From Streptomyces antibioticus (lineage in GTDB: Bacteria > Actinomycetota > Actinomycetes > Streptomycetales > Streptomycetaceae): 64,000 bases of DNA. The DNA is taken from the NCBI RefSeq assembly GCF_002019855.1, contig NZ_CM007717.1:7697750-7761749 (forward strand), given 5' to 3'. Each line of letters begins with the position of its first letter. The stretch's first letter is position 1. This document shows, one piece after another, positions 35,464 through 43,509 of the stretch. A program made the translations under genes and the position numbers. Under the pieces are notes generated by a model, which did no database searches, was not told the origin of the DNA, and saw only the letters and a program-made list of their open reading frames with translations.

Positions 35464-37152
35464 ATGAACAACGCGACGGAGGTGTTCCAGCCACTCCAGG
35501 CGGACGATCCGCACGAGGTGGCCGGCTACCGGCTGGCCGCCCGGCTCGGCGCGGGCGGCATGGGACGCGTCTACCTTTCGCACACACCGGGCGGCCGCCC
35601 CGTGGCCCTCAAGGTGGTCCGGCCCGAACTGGCCGACGACCCGGACTTCCGGCGCCGTTTCGGCCGGGAGATCAAGGCCGCCCGACGGGTCCGGGGCGCC
35701 TACACCGCCGAACTCCTCGACGCCGATCCGGACGCCGTACCGCCCTGGCTGGCCACGGTCTACGTCCCCGGCCCCTCCCTCGCGGAGGCCGTCGGACGGC
35801 GCGGCCCGCTGCCCGTGCCCGCGGTGCTGTGGCTGGTGGCGGGGGTGGCCGAGGCGCTCCAGGCCGTCCACGCCGAGGGGATCGTCCACCGGGACCTCAA
35901 GCCGTCCAACGTCCTGCTGGCCTCCGACGGCCCGCGCGTGATCGACTTCGGCATCTCGCTGGCCGCCGGCCTCACCGCCCACACGGCCACCGGCACCGCC
36001 GTCGGCACCCCGCAGTTCATGGCCCCCGAGCAGGCCACCGCGGGCGCGGTCACCACGGCCACCGACGTCTTCGCGCTCGGCCAGACGGCGGCGTTCGCGG
36101 CGCTGGGGGAGCCGCTGTACGGGGACGGCCCCTCGGTCGGCGTCCTGTACCGGATCGTGCACTCGGAACCCGATCTGGCCCTGCTGCCCGAGCAGCTCCG
36201 CCCGCTGATCGCGCGATGCCTGGCCCGGGACCCCGCCGAACGCGCCGACCTCGCGGAGGTCGTCGACTGGTGTCGGCAACGGCTCGGCCGGGACGCCGAC
36301 GCGGGCGGCGGACCGGCCGTCTGGCGCGAGATCACCGGACCCGAGGTGCCGGTTCCGGCGCCGGTCCCGGCCCCCACGCCGGTGCACACGCCGCCGCTCC
36401 TCGCGGGGCCGCCTCAGCCGGGGCCCTTGCAGGTGGCACGGCCGCAGCCTGCCGCGGACGACGTGCGCCGGTCCCGCAGACGGCGGGCCGCGCTGGTCAC
36501 GGCCCTGGTGACCACGGGCGCGCTGGTGCTCGGCGGTCTGACGTGGACCGTCCTGGAGGCGGCGGACCGGATCCGCGAACGGGAGGCCGCCGCGTCCGGG
36601 TCCTCGACGCCGGGACCCAAGAGTTCCGGAGGGCCGTCGGCATCGGCGGCGGGGGCGGGGGCGGGGGCGGGGGCGGATTCCGAGACCGGCTCCGAGGGTG
36701 CCGGTGCCGAAGGCGGGTCCGGGGACGAGCCGGACTCTCCCTCGGCGGCCGCCGGGACACCACGGCCGGAGGCGCACGTTCAGCAGTGGCTGGACGAGAA
36801 GACCTCCCTGTCCTTCGAGGAGCCTCTCCGACGCGAGAACCGCAAGGGAGACATCCGCTTCCACTGCAAACAGGTCGGCTGCGCGCTGGAGAGCGACACC
36901 AGCGAGATCCGCCTGCTCTACACCGACAAGCCCGGCGCCGGCCTCGACACCTGCCGCGTCGCCCTGACCGGGAAGAACCCCGACCCGGGGTCCCTCCCGC
37001 TGGCCGCGGTGGCGGCCGGCAGCGAGATCTGCGTCAAGCACCCCTCCGGCGCCATCGCGCTGCTCGTGATCCAGGTGAAGTCGACGGCCCTGTGGGACAC
37101 CCCCGGGATCAGCTTCATCACGGCGGACATGACGATCTGGCGGGAGACATGA
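35464..37152 (+). CDS. Receptor-type Ser/Thr protein kinase (PknB-like)
   Basis: A 562-residue membrane kinase. The catalytic domain (about 20-275) has the glycine loop LGAGGMGRVY, the lysine in VALKVV, the catalytic loop HRDLKPSN (near residue 141), DFG (near 161) and the activation segment ending GTPQFMAPEQA. A Pro-rich juxtamembrane stretch and one helix (about 342-362) follow. The outside then holds a low-complexity Gly/Ala/Ser linker and a compact domain with four cysteines (FHCKQVGC, DTCRVAL, SEICVK) that could form two disulfides. No PASTA repeats are seen, so the sensor domain is not of the standard PknB kind. ATG start at 35464. Its last codon overlaps the next gene as ATGA, coupling it to a polyprenyl diphosphate synthase. 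Confidence 0.92.
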   Translation: MNNATEVFQPLQADDPHEVAGYRLAARLGAGGMGRVYLSHTPGGRPVALKVVRPELADDPDFRRRFGREIKAARRVRGAYTAELLDADPDAVPPWLATVYVPGPSLAEAVGRRGPLPVPAVLWLVAGVAEALQAVHAEGIVHRDLKPSNVLLASDGPRVIDFGISLAAGLTAHTATGTAVGTPQFMAPEQATAGAVTTATDVFALGQTAAFAALGEPLYGDGPSVGVLYRIVHSEPDLALLPEQLRPLIARCLARDPAERADLAEVVDWCRQRLGRDADAGGGPAVWREITGPEVPVPAPVPAPTPVHTPPLLAGPPQPGPLQVARPQPAADDVRRSRRRRAALVTALVTTGALVLGGLTWTVLEAADRIREREAAASGSSTPGPKSSGGPSASAAGAGAGAGADSETGSEGAGAEGGSGDEPDSPSAAAGTPRPEAHVQQWLDEKTSLSFEEPLRRENRKGDIRFHCKQVGCALESDTSEIRLLYTDKPGAGLDTCRVALTGKNPDPGSLPLAAVAAGSEICVKHPSGAIALLVIQVKSTALWDTPGISFITADMTIWRET

Positions 37153-38210
37153 GAGAGCGGCTCGCCGGGCACGAGCGCCGTTTCAACGCGCTCTTCGAGG
37201 CGTACTTCGACACCCTGCGATCCACCTTCGACGCACCGGAGTTCAGCACCTTCGCCCCCGAATGCCTGGACCTGGTGAGGGAGTTGTCGCTGCGCGGCGG
37301 CAAGCGGATCCGGGTCGTGCTCGTCCACGAGGCGGCGCGTCTGGTCACCGACGAGCCGGTGGCGGGGCTGGACGACGCGGCGCTGAGCGTCGAACTGCTC
37401 CAGACACACGGCCTGATCCACGACGACCTCATCGACGACAGCCCCCGTCGGCGCGGCGGTCCTTCCACCTACTACGCCTACCGGGACAGGTTCCCCGAAC
37501 GCCCCCGGACGGCGCTCGGCCTCACCGTCCTCGCCGGTGACCTCGCGCTGGCCCTTTCCCTGCGCGTGCTGCTCGACTCCGAGGCGCCCCTCGGCGTGCG
37601 CCAGGCGATGGCCGAGGTGCAGACCCGCGCCGCGACGGACACCTTCGTCGGCCAGATCATCGACCTGGAACGCGACGTGACCCCCGAGGCGCCGACGGAG
37701 GACGTCCTGCACGCCGTCTCCGACTACAAGTCCGCCCGCTACTCACTGCTCGCACCCCTCCAGCTCGGCCTGCTGGCCGCCGGTGAACAGCCGGACCGTC
37801 ACGCCCCGGCACTGCGCCGGTACGCCCGACTGGTCGGCATCTGCGGCCAGTTGAGGGACGACTACCTCGACCTCTTCGGGGACGAGGCCGTGACGGGCAA
37901 GCCGACCGGCACCGACATCCGGGACGGGAAACGGAGTTACGCCGTCTCCGCCCTGCTGTCGGCCGTCACCGGGGCGGAGCGCGCCCTGGTCGAGTCGGCG
38001 CTCGGCGACCCCGCCTGCACGGCGGAGACCGTCGCCGCGGTACGGGAGATCGGGCTCGCGCGCGGGGTGGCGGACCGGCTGGTCTCCGATATGCGCCGCC
38101 ACGCGGAACAGGCGTCCGAGGAGGCCGCGGCCTGGCGTCCCCGCCGGCGGGCCGAGGCGGTGGAGTTCTTCGAACGGCTGCCGTGGTGGAGCGTGGAACG
38201 GGCCCACTGA
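37149..38210 (+). CDS. Polyprenyl (geranylgeranyl/farnesyl-type) diphosphate synthase
   Basis: A 353-residue trans-isoprenyl diphosphate synthase that condenses isopentenyl diphosphate onto allylic diphosphates. The first aspartate-rich motif is HDDLIDDSPRRRGG and the second is LRDDYLDLFGD. The conserved GGKRIR lysine/arginine region is near residue 52. The residue region before the first Asp-rich motif (ELLQTHGLI) lacks a paired bulky stop, so product length cannot be called safely. Start ATG overlaps the kinase stop (ATGA), so translation is coupled. No cyclase or prenyltransferase partner is adjacent, which leaves its product's fate open. Confidence 0.92.
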   Translation: MRERLAGHERRFNALFEAYFDTLRSTFDAPEFSTFAPECLDLVRELSLRGGKRIRVVLVHEAARLVTDEPVAGLDDAALSVELLQTHGLIHDDLIDDSPRRRGGPSTYYAYRDRFPERPRTALGLTVLAGDLALALSLRVLLDSEAPLGVRQAMAEVQTRAATDTFVGQIIDLERDVTPEAPTEDVLHAVSDYKSARYSLLAPLQLGLLAAGEQPDRHAPALRRYARLVGICGQLRDDYLDLFGDEAVTGKPTGTDIRDGKRSYAVSALLSAVTGAERALVESALGDPACTAETVAAVREIGLARGVADRLVSDMRRHAEQASEEAAAWRPRRRAEAVEFFERLPWWSVERAH

Positions 38211-38213
38211 GCG

Positions 38214-39413
38214 TCACCTCACCGCCGCGACCGGAGCGCGGTTCCGCTCCCGGCGGTCGTGGACCCGCCGCCCCACGGCCGCGGCGGCCACCAGCGCGGC
38301 CAGCGCCACGGCCGTCGTGCCCCGCCAGCCGACCGCGTCGAGCAGGGGCGCGGCGAGCGCCGTACCCAGGGCGCCGACGACGAAGTACAGCACCAGATAG
38401 ACGCTGCTGAGGCTGCCGCCGCGCGCTGGATCGAGGGCGAGGACACGGCTCTGGTTGGCCGCCTGCGCGGCGAAGCAGCCGGCGTCGAAGAGCGCGAGCC
38501 CCAGGGCGGTGACCGCCGGGGTGCCGAGGCCCGTGGCCAGCAGTACCGTGCCCGCGGCCGCGGCCAGCATGCTCGCCGCGATGACGGTGCCGGGCGCGTG
38601 GCGGTCGGTGAGCCGACCGGTCAGCGGAAGCACGGCGAACCCCAGGAGCCCGGCCAGGCTGTACAGCCCGATGGCGGTGGCGCTCAGCGCGTGGGGCGGC
38701 CGGCCGAGCGCGAGGGCGAGCGAGACCCAGACGAGGTTGAACGCGAAATACCACAGGCCGCCGCAGACCACCGCCCGCCGCAGCAAAGGGTGTTGGCGCA
38801 GCAGGAGCGGGAGCGATCCGAGCGTGGCGAGGTAGCCGCGGTCGGCGGACGGCCGCCGCGCGGGCAGGAGCCGTACGGTGGCGACCGCGCCCAGCAGGGC
38901 GAGCGTGGCGAAGACGAGCAGCATCCGCCGCCAGCCGAGGGCGTCCGCGAGGGCGCCGCCGACGAGCCGGCTGAGCAGGATTCCGGCGGACATGCCGGCG
39001 GCGACCGTGGCCACGGCGGTGGCGCGGCGACCGGGTGGGGCGTGGCGGCCCGCGATGCCGCCCGCCTGGGCCGCGACCCCGGCCGTCGCGCCGATGACCA
39101 GATAGGCGGCCAGGAGCACGCCCGCCCCGGGAGCCGACGCGGCCAGCACCAACGCCGCTGCCAGCACGGCCAGTTGCCCCGCGATCAGGCGTCGGGGCGC
39201 GACCCGGTCGACGAGCGGCAGCAGCAGGGCGAAGCCGGCGGTGCAGCCGACGAGCGCGGCGGTGGGCACGAGCCCGATCACGGAGGACGGCACGCCGAGC
39301 TGGTCGGCGACATCGGTGAGCGCGGGCTGGACGGCGTAGTTGTTCGCGATGGCCGTACCGGCGACGGCCGCCAGCAGCAGCGTACGGCCCCGGTCCGCCG
39401 CCTCCCGGGTCAC
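38214..39413 (-). CDS. MFS transporter (drug/metabolite efflux type)
   Basis: A 399-residue major facilitator with 12 predicted helices and the usual central loop. The cytoplasmic loop between helices 2 and 3 reads LLPLVDRVAPRRLIAG, a degenerate form of the MFS motif A. The second half has the related TGRLTDRHAPG. GTG 39413 overlaps the stop of the upstream regulator gene (GTGA), giving tight coupling. Function is probably proton-driven efflux of a compound sensed by the XRE-cupin regulator encoded upstream. The substrate is not readable. Confidence 0.9.
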   Translation of the reverse strand: MTREAADRGRTLLLAAVAGTAIANNYAVQPALTDVADQLGVPSSVIGLVPTAALVGCTAGFALLLPLVDRVAPRRLIAGQLAVLAAALVLAASAPGAGVLLAAYLVIGATAGVAAQAGGIAGRHAPPGRRATAVATVAAGMSAGILLSRLVGGALADALGWRRMLLVFATLALLGAVATVRLLPARRPSADRGYLATLGSLPLLLRQHPLLRRAVVCGGLWYFAFNLVWVSLALALGRPPHALSATAIGLYSLAGLLGFAVLPLTGRLTDRHAPGTVIAASMLAAAAGTVLLATGLGTPAVTALGLALFDAGCFAAQAANQSRVLALDPARGGSLSSVYLVLYFVVGALGTALAAPLLDAVGWRGTTAVALAALVAAAAVGRRVHDRRERNRAPVAAVR

Positions 39414-39997
39414 GGCCGCTCGCCCCGGACGAGGACGACGGCGTAACGGCAGTCGGTGTCGCTGTCGTTGACGAAGGTGCACGGCACCGGTTCGCCCAGC
39501 TCGATGGTGTCCCCGGCGCCGAGGGTGTGGACCGTGTCGCCCTCGTGGAAGGTGAGGTGTCCGTCGAGCACCCACACGGTCTGCCGTACGAAGGCGAAGG
39601 CGGCCGCCGGGTACGGCACCCGGGCGCCCGGCGGCAGCAGCACCTCGGCGATCTCGGCGGGGAAACGCGGGCCGGTGATCTGGCGCCGCCGGTAACCGGT
39701 GGCGGGGTCGCGCCACTCGGCCGTGTCGGCGCGGCGGCGCACCCCGGTCTCCGCCTGCCCGCTCGGCGTGCCCTCGGCGAGGGCCATCAGTGAGGAGACG
39801 CTGAGCTGGAACGCGGCGGACAGCTTGCCGAGCACGACGGCGGTGGGGCTGCTCTCCCCGCGCTCGATCCGGCTGATCATGGCCTGCGAGACCCCGGAGA
39901 TCTCCGCCAGCCGCGCCAGGGTCCACCGCCGCCGCTCCCGCTCCGTCCGGACCCGCGCGGCGATCTGCCCGACCAGGGGATCTACTATGTTGGACAT
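39410..39997 (-). CDS. XRE-family regulator with C-terminal cupin
   Basis: A 195-residue regulator. Residues 8-65 form a helix-turn-helix of the XRE type (LAEISGVSQAMISRIERGESSP). Residues about 115-190 form a cupin beta-barrel (VLDGHLTFHEGDTVHTLGAGDTIEL) that would bind a small ligand. ATG 39997 is used because upstream codons lack similarity to the family and the helix-turn-helix then begins close to the N-terminus. Proteins of this build repress neighbouring transporter or amino-acid-metabolism genes. Here the MFS gene is translationally coupled downstream and a GNAT gene lies opposite. Its start codon lies inside a small inverted repeat, suggesting autoregulation. Confidence 0.9.
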   Translation of the reverse strand: MSNIVDPLVGQIAARVRTERERRRWTLARLAEISGVSQAMISRIERGESSPTAVVLGKLSAAFQLSVSSLMALAEGTPSGQAETGVRRRADTAEWRDPATGYRRRQITGPRFPAEIAEVLLPPGARVPYPAAAFAFVRQTVWVLDGHLTFHEGDTVHTLGAGDTIELGEPVPCTFVNDSDTDCRYAVVLVRGERP

Positions 39998-40005
39998 GAA
40001 TCCAA
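39990..40005. promoter_or_regulatory. Inverted repeat over the regulator start codon
   Basis: TTGGACATGAATCCAA has 5-bp arms around a 6-bp spacer. The spacer contains the CAT that is the regulator's ATG on the minus strand and, shifted by one base, an ATG on the plus strand. Binding here by the XRE protein would shut off its own gene and perhaps the divergent GNAT gene. Confidence 0.4.
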
Positions 40006-40043
40006 TATACGAGAGGTCGCGGGACGGCCGGAAGGCGGGGACG

Positions 40044-40541
40044 GTGAAGGCGACGGTGGCGGTACGCCCGGCTCGCGCCGACGACGGGGCGGCGATCCTC
40101 GCCATCCGCAACCACGCGATCGAGCACTCGACGGCCCTGTGGACGGAGACCCCGCAGACTCCCGCCGAGGGCGTGCTGTGGCTCGCCGCTCATCTGGAGC
40201 GCGGCTCCGCGTTCGTGGCCGAGGCGGGCGGCGAGGTCGTCGGATTCGCGGTGTACGGCCCGTGGCGGCAGTACGACGGCTATCGCCACACCGTCGAGAA
40301 CTCGGTCTACGTCCGCGAGGGCCGGCACGGGCTCGGTGTCGGCTCGGCGCTGATGGCCGTGCTGGTCGACGCGGCGCGCGCGGCCGGTCATCACGTCATG
40401 ATCGCGGGCATCGAGTCCGGGAACGAGGCGTCCGTCCGGCTGCACGAACGGTTCGGCTTCCGGGTCGTAGGGGTGATCCCCGAGGTCGGTACGAAGTTCG
40501 GTCGGTGGCTCGATCTGACGCTGATGCGCCTGTCGCTTTAG
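40044..40541 (+). CDS. GNAT acetyltransferase (phosphinothricin acetyltransferase-like)
   Basis: A 165-residue N-acetyltransferase. It opens with VRPARADDGAAILAIRNHAI. It carries the EHSTALWTETP segment typical of the phosphinothricin/methionine sulfoximine acetyltransferase group, and an acetyl-CoA loop (REGRHGLGVGSALM). GTG 40044 is chosen because a GGCGGGG run lies just upstream. An alternative leaderless ATG at 39996 would add 16 residues and would overlap the divergent regulator start codon. Its role is probably N-acetylation of a toxic amino-acid analogue, with context fitting a small detoxification unit with the MFS pump. The stop codon lies inside the operator-like repeat of the next gene. 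Confidence 0.85.
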   Translation: MKATVAVRPARADDGAAILAIRNHAIEHSTALWTETPQTPAEGVLWLAAHLERGSAFVAEAGGEVVGFAVYGPWRQYDGYRHTVENSVYVREGRHGLGVGSALMAVLVDAARAAGHHVMIAGIESGNEASVRLHERFGFRVVGVIPEVGTKFGRWLDLTLMRLSL

Positions 40542-40554
40542 TCAAAGTTGACTA
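40539..40554. promoter_or_regulatory. Inverted repeat (operator candidate) before the VOC gene
   Basis: TAGTCAAAGTTGACTA is a perfect 7-bp inverted repeat with a 2-bp centre, ending 10 bp before the VOC start codon. Short TTGACTA-type palindromes are typical of MarR-family operators. No MarR gene is adjacent. Confidence 0.55.
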
Positions 40555-40564
40555 GAGTGGGGGG

Positions 40565-41281
40565 ATGGGAGAGCAGACGATTCCGATCCTGCCGTGCCGC
40601 ACGCTTCCGCCGGTGCTCGACTTCTACACCGCCCTCGGCTTCGAGGTGACCTTCAGCCAGCGCAGCCCCAACCCCTACGCGGTGGTCCAACGCGGCGCCG
40701 TCCAGCTTCAGTTCTTCGGCCTGAAGAGCTTCGACCCCTCGACGTCGATGAGCACCTGCTACATCGTCACCGATGACGTGGACGGCCTCTACGACGCCTT
40801 CCGCGCCGGCCTCAAGACCGCCTACGGGAGGATCCCGACCCGGGGCCTGCCGCGCATCGGCCCGCTGAAGGACACCTCCTACGGGATGCGGCAGTTCCTG
40901 ATGACCGACCCCGGGGGCAACTGCATCCGGGTGGGCCGCCCGACGAGCGAGGACCAGCGGCACCGGCCCGCACCCGAGGAGACCTTCGCCCGCGCCCTCC
41001 ACCACGCGTCGCTGCTCGCCGACTCGAAGGAGGACCCGGCCGCCGCCGCGAAGGTCGTCGACCGGGTGCTGTCCCTCACGGACGAGCGGCCGACGCCCGT
41101 GCAACTCCTCCAACTCCTCACTCTGCGCGCGGACATGGCGGCCCGTCTCGGGGACGATACGACGATGAGGGCGATGCTCGACCGCGCACTGACCGTCGAC
41201 CTCACGGCCACCGAACGCACCGAAGCCCGGGATATTCTGCGGCGCTTGGCGGACCTCCAGGACGAGGCCGCTGAACGATGA
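40565..41281 (+). CDS. VOC-superfamily (bleomycin-resistance/glyoxalase-like) protein with helical C-terminal extension
   Basis: A 238-residue protein. Residues 1-125 form a vicinal-oxygen-chelate fold like bleomycin-binding proteins (ILPCRTLPPVLDFYTALGFEVTF at the start, QFLMTDPGGNCIRVGRP at the end). Residues about 130-238 are helical and charged, resembling a short tetratricopeptide-like tail. The protein probably binds or sequesters a small molecule rather than catalysing. ATG 40565 follows a GGGGGG run with almost no spacing, so the transcript may be nearly leaderless. A perfect TAGTCAA/TTGACTA repeat sits directly upstream, pointing to single-gene regulation. Confidence 0.85.
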   Translation: MGEQTIPILPCRTLPPVLDFYTALGFEVTFSQRSPNPYAVVQRGAVQLQFFGLKSFDPSTSMSTCYIVTDDVDGLYDAFRAGLKTAYGRIPTRGLPRIGPLKDTSYGMRQFLMTDPGGNCIRVGRPTSEDQRHRPAPEETFARALHHASLLADSKEDPAAAAKVVDRVLSLTDERPTPVQLLQLLTLRADMAARLGDDTTMRAMLDRALTVDLTATERTEARDILRRLADLQDEAAER

Positions 41282-41300
41282 GACCGCCGGGGCCGGTTGC

Positions 41301-41390
41301 TCAGCGGCTCCGGATCGCGGTGGTGGCGAGGAAACCGGTCGCCGCGGCGGTGATGAGGGCACAGATCGCGAACACCGTGGCACGCTGCAT
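41301..41390 (-). CDS. 29-residue putative membrane or secreted peptide
   Basis: A small reading frame with one hydrophobic segment: MQRATVFAICALITAAATG, then a short tail ending in IRSR. ATG 41390 has GGAAGG 7 nt upstream, a much better ribosome site than chance. The peptide looks like a single-span small membrane protein. It runs convergent to the VOC gene with 19 bp between stops. The stretch from 41391 to 41649 on the other side shows no further gene and is a little richer in A and T. No family is recognised. Confidence 0.45.
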   Translation of the reverse strand: MQRATVFAICALITAAATGFLATTAIRSR

Positions 41391-41649
41391 GGAAGGTCCT
41401 TCCGTCCGTGGGGAATGGGCCCTGCCCAACGCCGACCGGGTCCCGGCCGCTTCACCGACGCCGCATTGCCACCCGAACGGACGCGCCGAACCCCACCGAC
41501 CGGCCTACAACGTCACCCGACGACGGACTAAGAAACGATCAAGGTTTGTGCGCTCGGGCCAGGGCGTTGAAGCCGTCGCGCGTGGGCGGTGCCAGCCCGG
41601 CACCCGAGGTGACGACTCGCCCCATCACCGCCCCTGCGATCATGTGGTG

Positions 41650-42099
41650 GTGAGTTACGACCTTGCTGTGTGGGACGGTGAGCACCCGCTCGATGACGAT
41701 GCGGCGGGCTCGGCCTTCGATGAGTTGTACGAGCGCTACCTCGAATCGGAGGATGTGGCTGTGCCGCCCTCCCCGCGCATCGATGCCTATGTGAACGCCT
41801 TGATCGAGCGCTATCCGGAGGATGGCCGTGACAGTCCATGGGCATCTCCTCCGGTGATCGACGAAGCCTCGGGACCGATCGTGTACCTGCTCATGTCCTA
41901 CGGCAGGGCCGAAGAAGTCTCCGAGTACGCCGCCGCGCTGGCGCGCGAGTACGGGCTGATCTGCTTTGACCCGCAAGGAGAACGGCTGCTGGTCGGGAAC
42001 GACGGTGAAGCACTGCGTGGGCAGATGCCCACCGGCTCCTGCCGGGGCGGACCTGCGTCGTTGTCACTCACTCGCCCGCAACTGCTTCCACCTCAGTGA
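41650..42099 (+). CDS. Conserved hypothetical protein
   Basis: A protein of about 149 residues beginning VSYDLAVWDGEHPLDDDAA, acidic and without signal or membrane segment. It has a regular alternation of helix-like and strand-like segments, including IDAYVNALIERYPEDG and EYAAALAREYGLICFDPQGERL. I recognise the pattern as a Streptomyces hypothetical often found near immunity or SMI1-like genes, but I assign no function. Three consecutive GTG codons (41644, 41647, 41650) could each start it, and none has a good ribosome site. The C-terminal 30 residues look less ordered. It is convergent with the SMI1-like gene across a strong hairpin. Confidence 0.65.
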   Translation: MSYDLAVWDGEHPLDDDAAGSAFDELYERYLESEDVAVPPSPRIDAYVNALIERYPEDGRDSPWASPPVIDEASGPIVYLLMSYGRAEEVSEYAAALAREYGLICFDPQGERLLVGNDGEALRGQMPTGSCRGGPASLSLTRPQLLPPQ

Positions 42100-42198
42100 C
42101 ATGGCGGGCGATGCGATCGATGCGGCCGACCGGCAGTGCCCGGTCCTGGGCAGCGGACCTGAAAGGTAGCTGGGCTCGACCACGTGACCACGGTAGCG

Positions 42199-42229
42199 AG
42201 ACCGGCCCCGCCCCGGGCGGGACCGGTCT
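42199..42229. terminator. Hairpin terminator between two convergent hypotheticals
   Basis: A nearly perfect stem: AGACCGG (42199-42205) pairs with CCGGTCT (42223-42229), extended by CCCGCC with GGCGGG around a 3-nt loop, with one mismatch. It lies between the stops at 42099 and 42233. Confidence 0.7.
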
Positions 42230-42232
42230 GCT

Positions 42233-42832
42233 TCAGTGCAGGAAATCCCGCCAGAACGGGACGGTCGCCTGCGGGCGCCAGTCGTCGGGGGTGTGGGCGT
42301 CGAAATCGTCGAACTCGTGGTTGACGTAGTCGATCAGGTCAGTGCCGTAACACATGATGTCGGTGCCCCACACTGAGAGAACCGGGTGACTATGGGAGCC
42401 ATGGCCGGCGGGCAGAAACCGATGCGCGTAGATGGGAACGAGCTTGGGGACCTGAGCAAGCAGTGCCTGAGCTTGCTGAAGGGCCTCGTCGGTATTCTCC
42501 GGCCGTTCCCCCCAGCTCGGATGCCAGTAGCCGTGTCGGACCGACAGGACAACGCCCTCCACCGGCCACTCAAGCCGCTTTCGAAGTTCTTTGGGGTCGC
42601 CGTTCCGCCAGTCCGGCCACGGCTTCTCCCACGTGTCCCCCTCTTCGGGCGGCTGACTGACCGGCAAGCCCGATGCCAGGAAAGCCCGGTGGTCGTCGGC
42701 AAATTCAAAGCCGTATTCCTGCTCAATACGCTGGAGCTCGATCTCGCTCAGCCCCGGAGCTATCTCGCAGCAGTCCGCAACGGCGAGAAGGCGCGCTGCT
42801 TCGATCCCCAACTTCATCCCATCCGGTCTCAT
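42233..42832 (-). CDS. SMI1/KNR4-like hypothetical protein
   Basis: A 199-residue soluble protein. Its early part, GLSEIELQRIEQEYGFEFADDHRAFLASGLPVS, fits the start of the SMI1/KNR4 (SUKH) fold. The middle has tryptophan-rich loops (WEKPWPDWRNG, GYWHPSWGERP). The end shows HPVLSVWGTDIMCYGTDLIDYVNHEF, also typical of SUKH domains. Many SUKH proteins are immunity partners of polymorphic toxins, although stand-alone copies are common in Streptomyces. No toxin gene is recognisable nearby. ATG 42832 is used. ATG 42817 is possible, and neither ribosome site is strong. Confidence 0.7.
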   Translation of the reverse strand: MRPDGMKLGIEAARLLAVADCCEIAPGLSEIELQRIEQEYGFEFADDHRAFLASGLPVSQPPEEGDTWEKPWPDWRNGDPKELRKRLEWPVEGVVLSVRHGYWHPSWGERPENTDEALQQAQALLAQVPKLVPIYAHRFLPAGHGSHSHPVLSVWGTDIMCYGTDLIDYVNHEFDDFDAHTPDDWRPQATVPFWRDFLH

Positions 42833-42924
42833 CACGCCGGGACAGTACTGGTCCCGCCATCTGAGCTCGAACAGTTTTCGAAGACCACCCGGCTGCAGGC
42901 GGAGCCGCCTGACGCGAGATGAGC

Positions 42925-43509
42925 TCAGCCGCGCGGTGGCAGGACCTCGATCACGGTGGCCGTTCCGGCAACAGGTCGGGCTTCGTACATGGTGATCACA
43001 TCGCCGCACTTCAGGTGCCTCCACAGCTCGGGGCTCAGAGGAGCCAGCCGAACGTCGGCGGTCTCTCCCGGGCCGAGCTCCTGCGCATACTCCACCCACA
43101 ACCGGGCGATGTGCAGTTCTCGCTCCTCGCCAGCGGTGCGGTTGCCGATGTCCCACATAGGCCGGAGCCGCCCGTCCGCGGCAAAGGCAGTCCGGCGTCG
43201 GCCCTCCTCCGCACCCACCAGGCTCAGGGTGGCCCGGACGGTGCCGTGTCGAACTTCCCAGCCCCGCCACTCGCACCAACGCAGGCTGCGGTCGAGCATC
43301 ATCTGGCGAGCGGCCTCGGCGAGGAGTTCCCAGAAATCAGCGGACACGGGGTGGACATCCCCGATCTCGATGAGAACGCCGAGCACCATCTCCCACTCCT
43401 GGCGCACGATGTCCTCGCGCACATCCCCGACCGTCTGTCCGTTCTCTGCCGCCGCGTCCTGCGGCAGCAGATCGGCGGCCTGCCGAAGGAGTGTGAACGC
43501 GTCATCCAT
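42925..43509 (-). CDS. Hypothetical protein with C-terminal beta-barrel-like segment
   Basis: A 194-residue soluble protein. The N-terminal half is helical (MDDAFTLLRQAADLLPQDAA through WEMVLGVLIEIGD). The C-terminal half is strand-rich and ends LKCGDVITMYEARPVAGTA, which resembles the last strands of an EF-Tu domain-3-like barrel. I do not recognise a named family. ATG 43509 is chosen because GGGGAG lies about 10 nt upstream. An ATG at 43518 would sit against that site. It lies 92 bp upstream of the SMI1-like gene on the same strand, so the two may be co-transcribed. Confidence 0.7.
   Translation of the reverse strand: MDDAFTLLRQAADLLPQDAAAENGQTVGDVREDIVRQEWEMVLGVLIEIGDVHPVSADFWELLAEAARQMMLDRSLRWCEWRGWEVRHGTVRATLSLVGAEEGRRRTAFAADGRLRPMWDIGNRTAGEERELHIARLWVEYAQELGPGETADVRLAPLSPELWRHLKCGDVITMYEARPVAGTATVIEVLPPRG

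Noticed and set aside
42833..43279. N-terminal extension of the SMI1-like protein up to 43279
   Set aside because: The added sequence is Arg/Gly/His-rich without fold pattern and overlaps the better-supported gene at 42925-43509.
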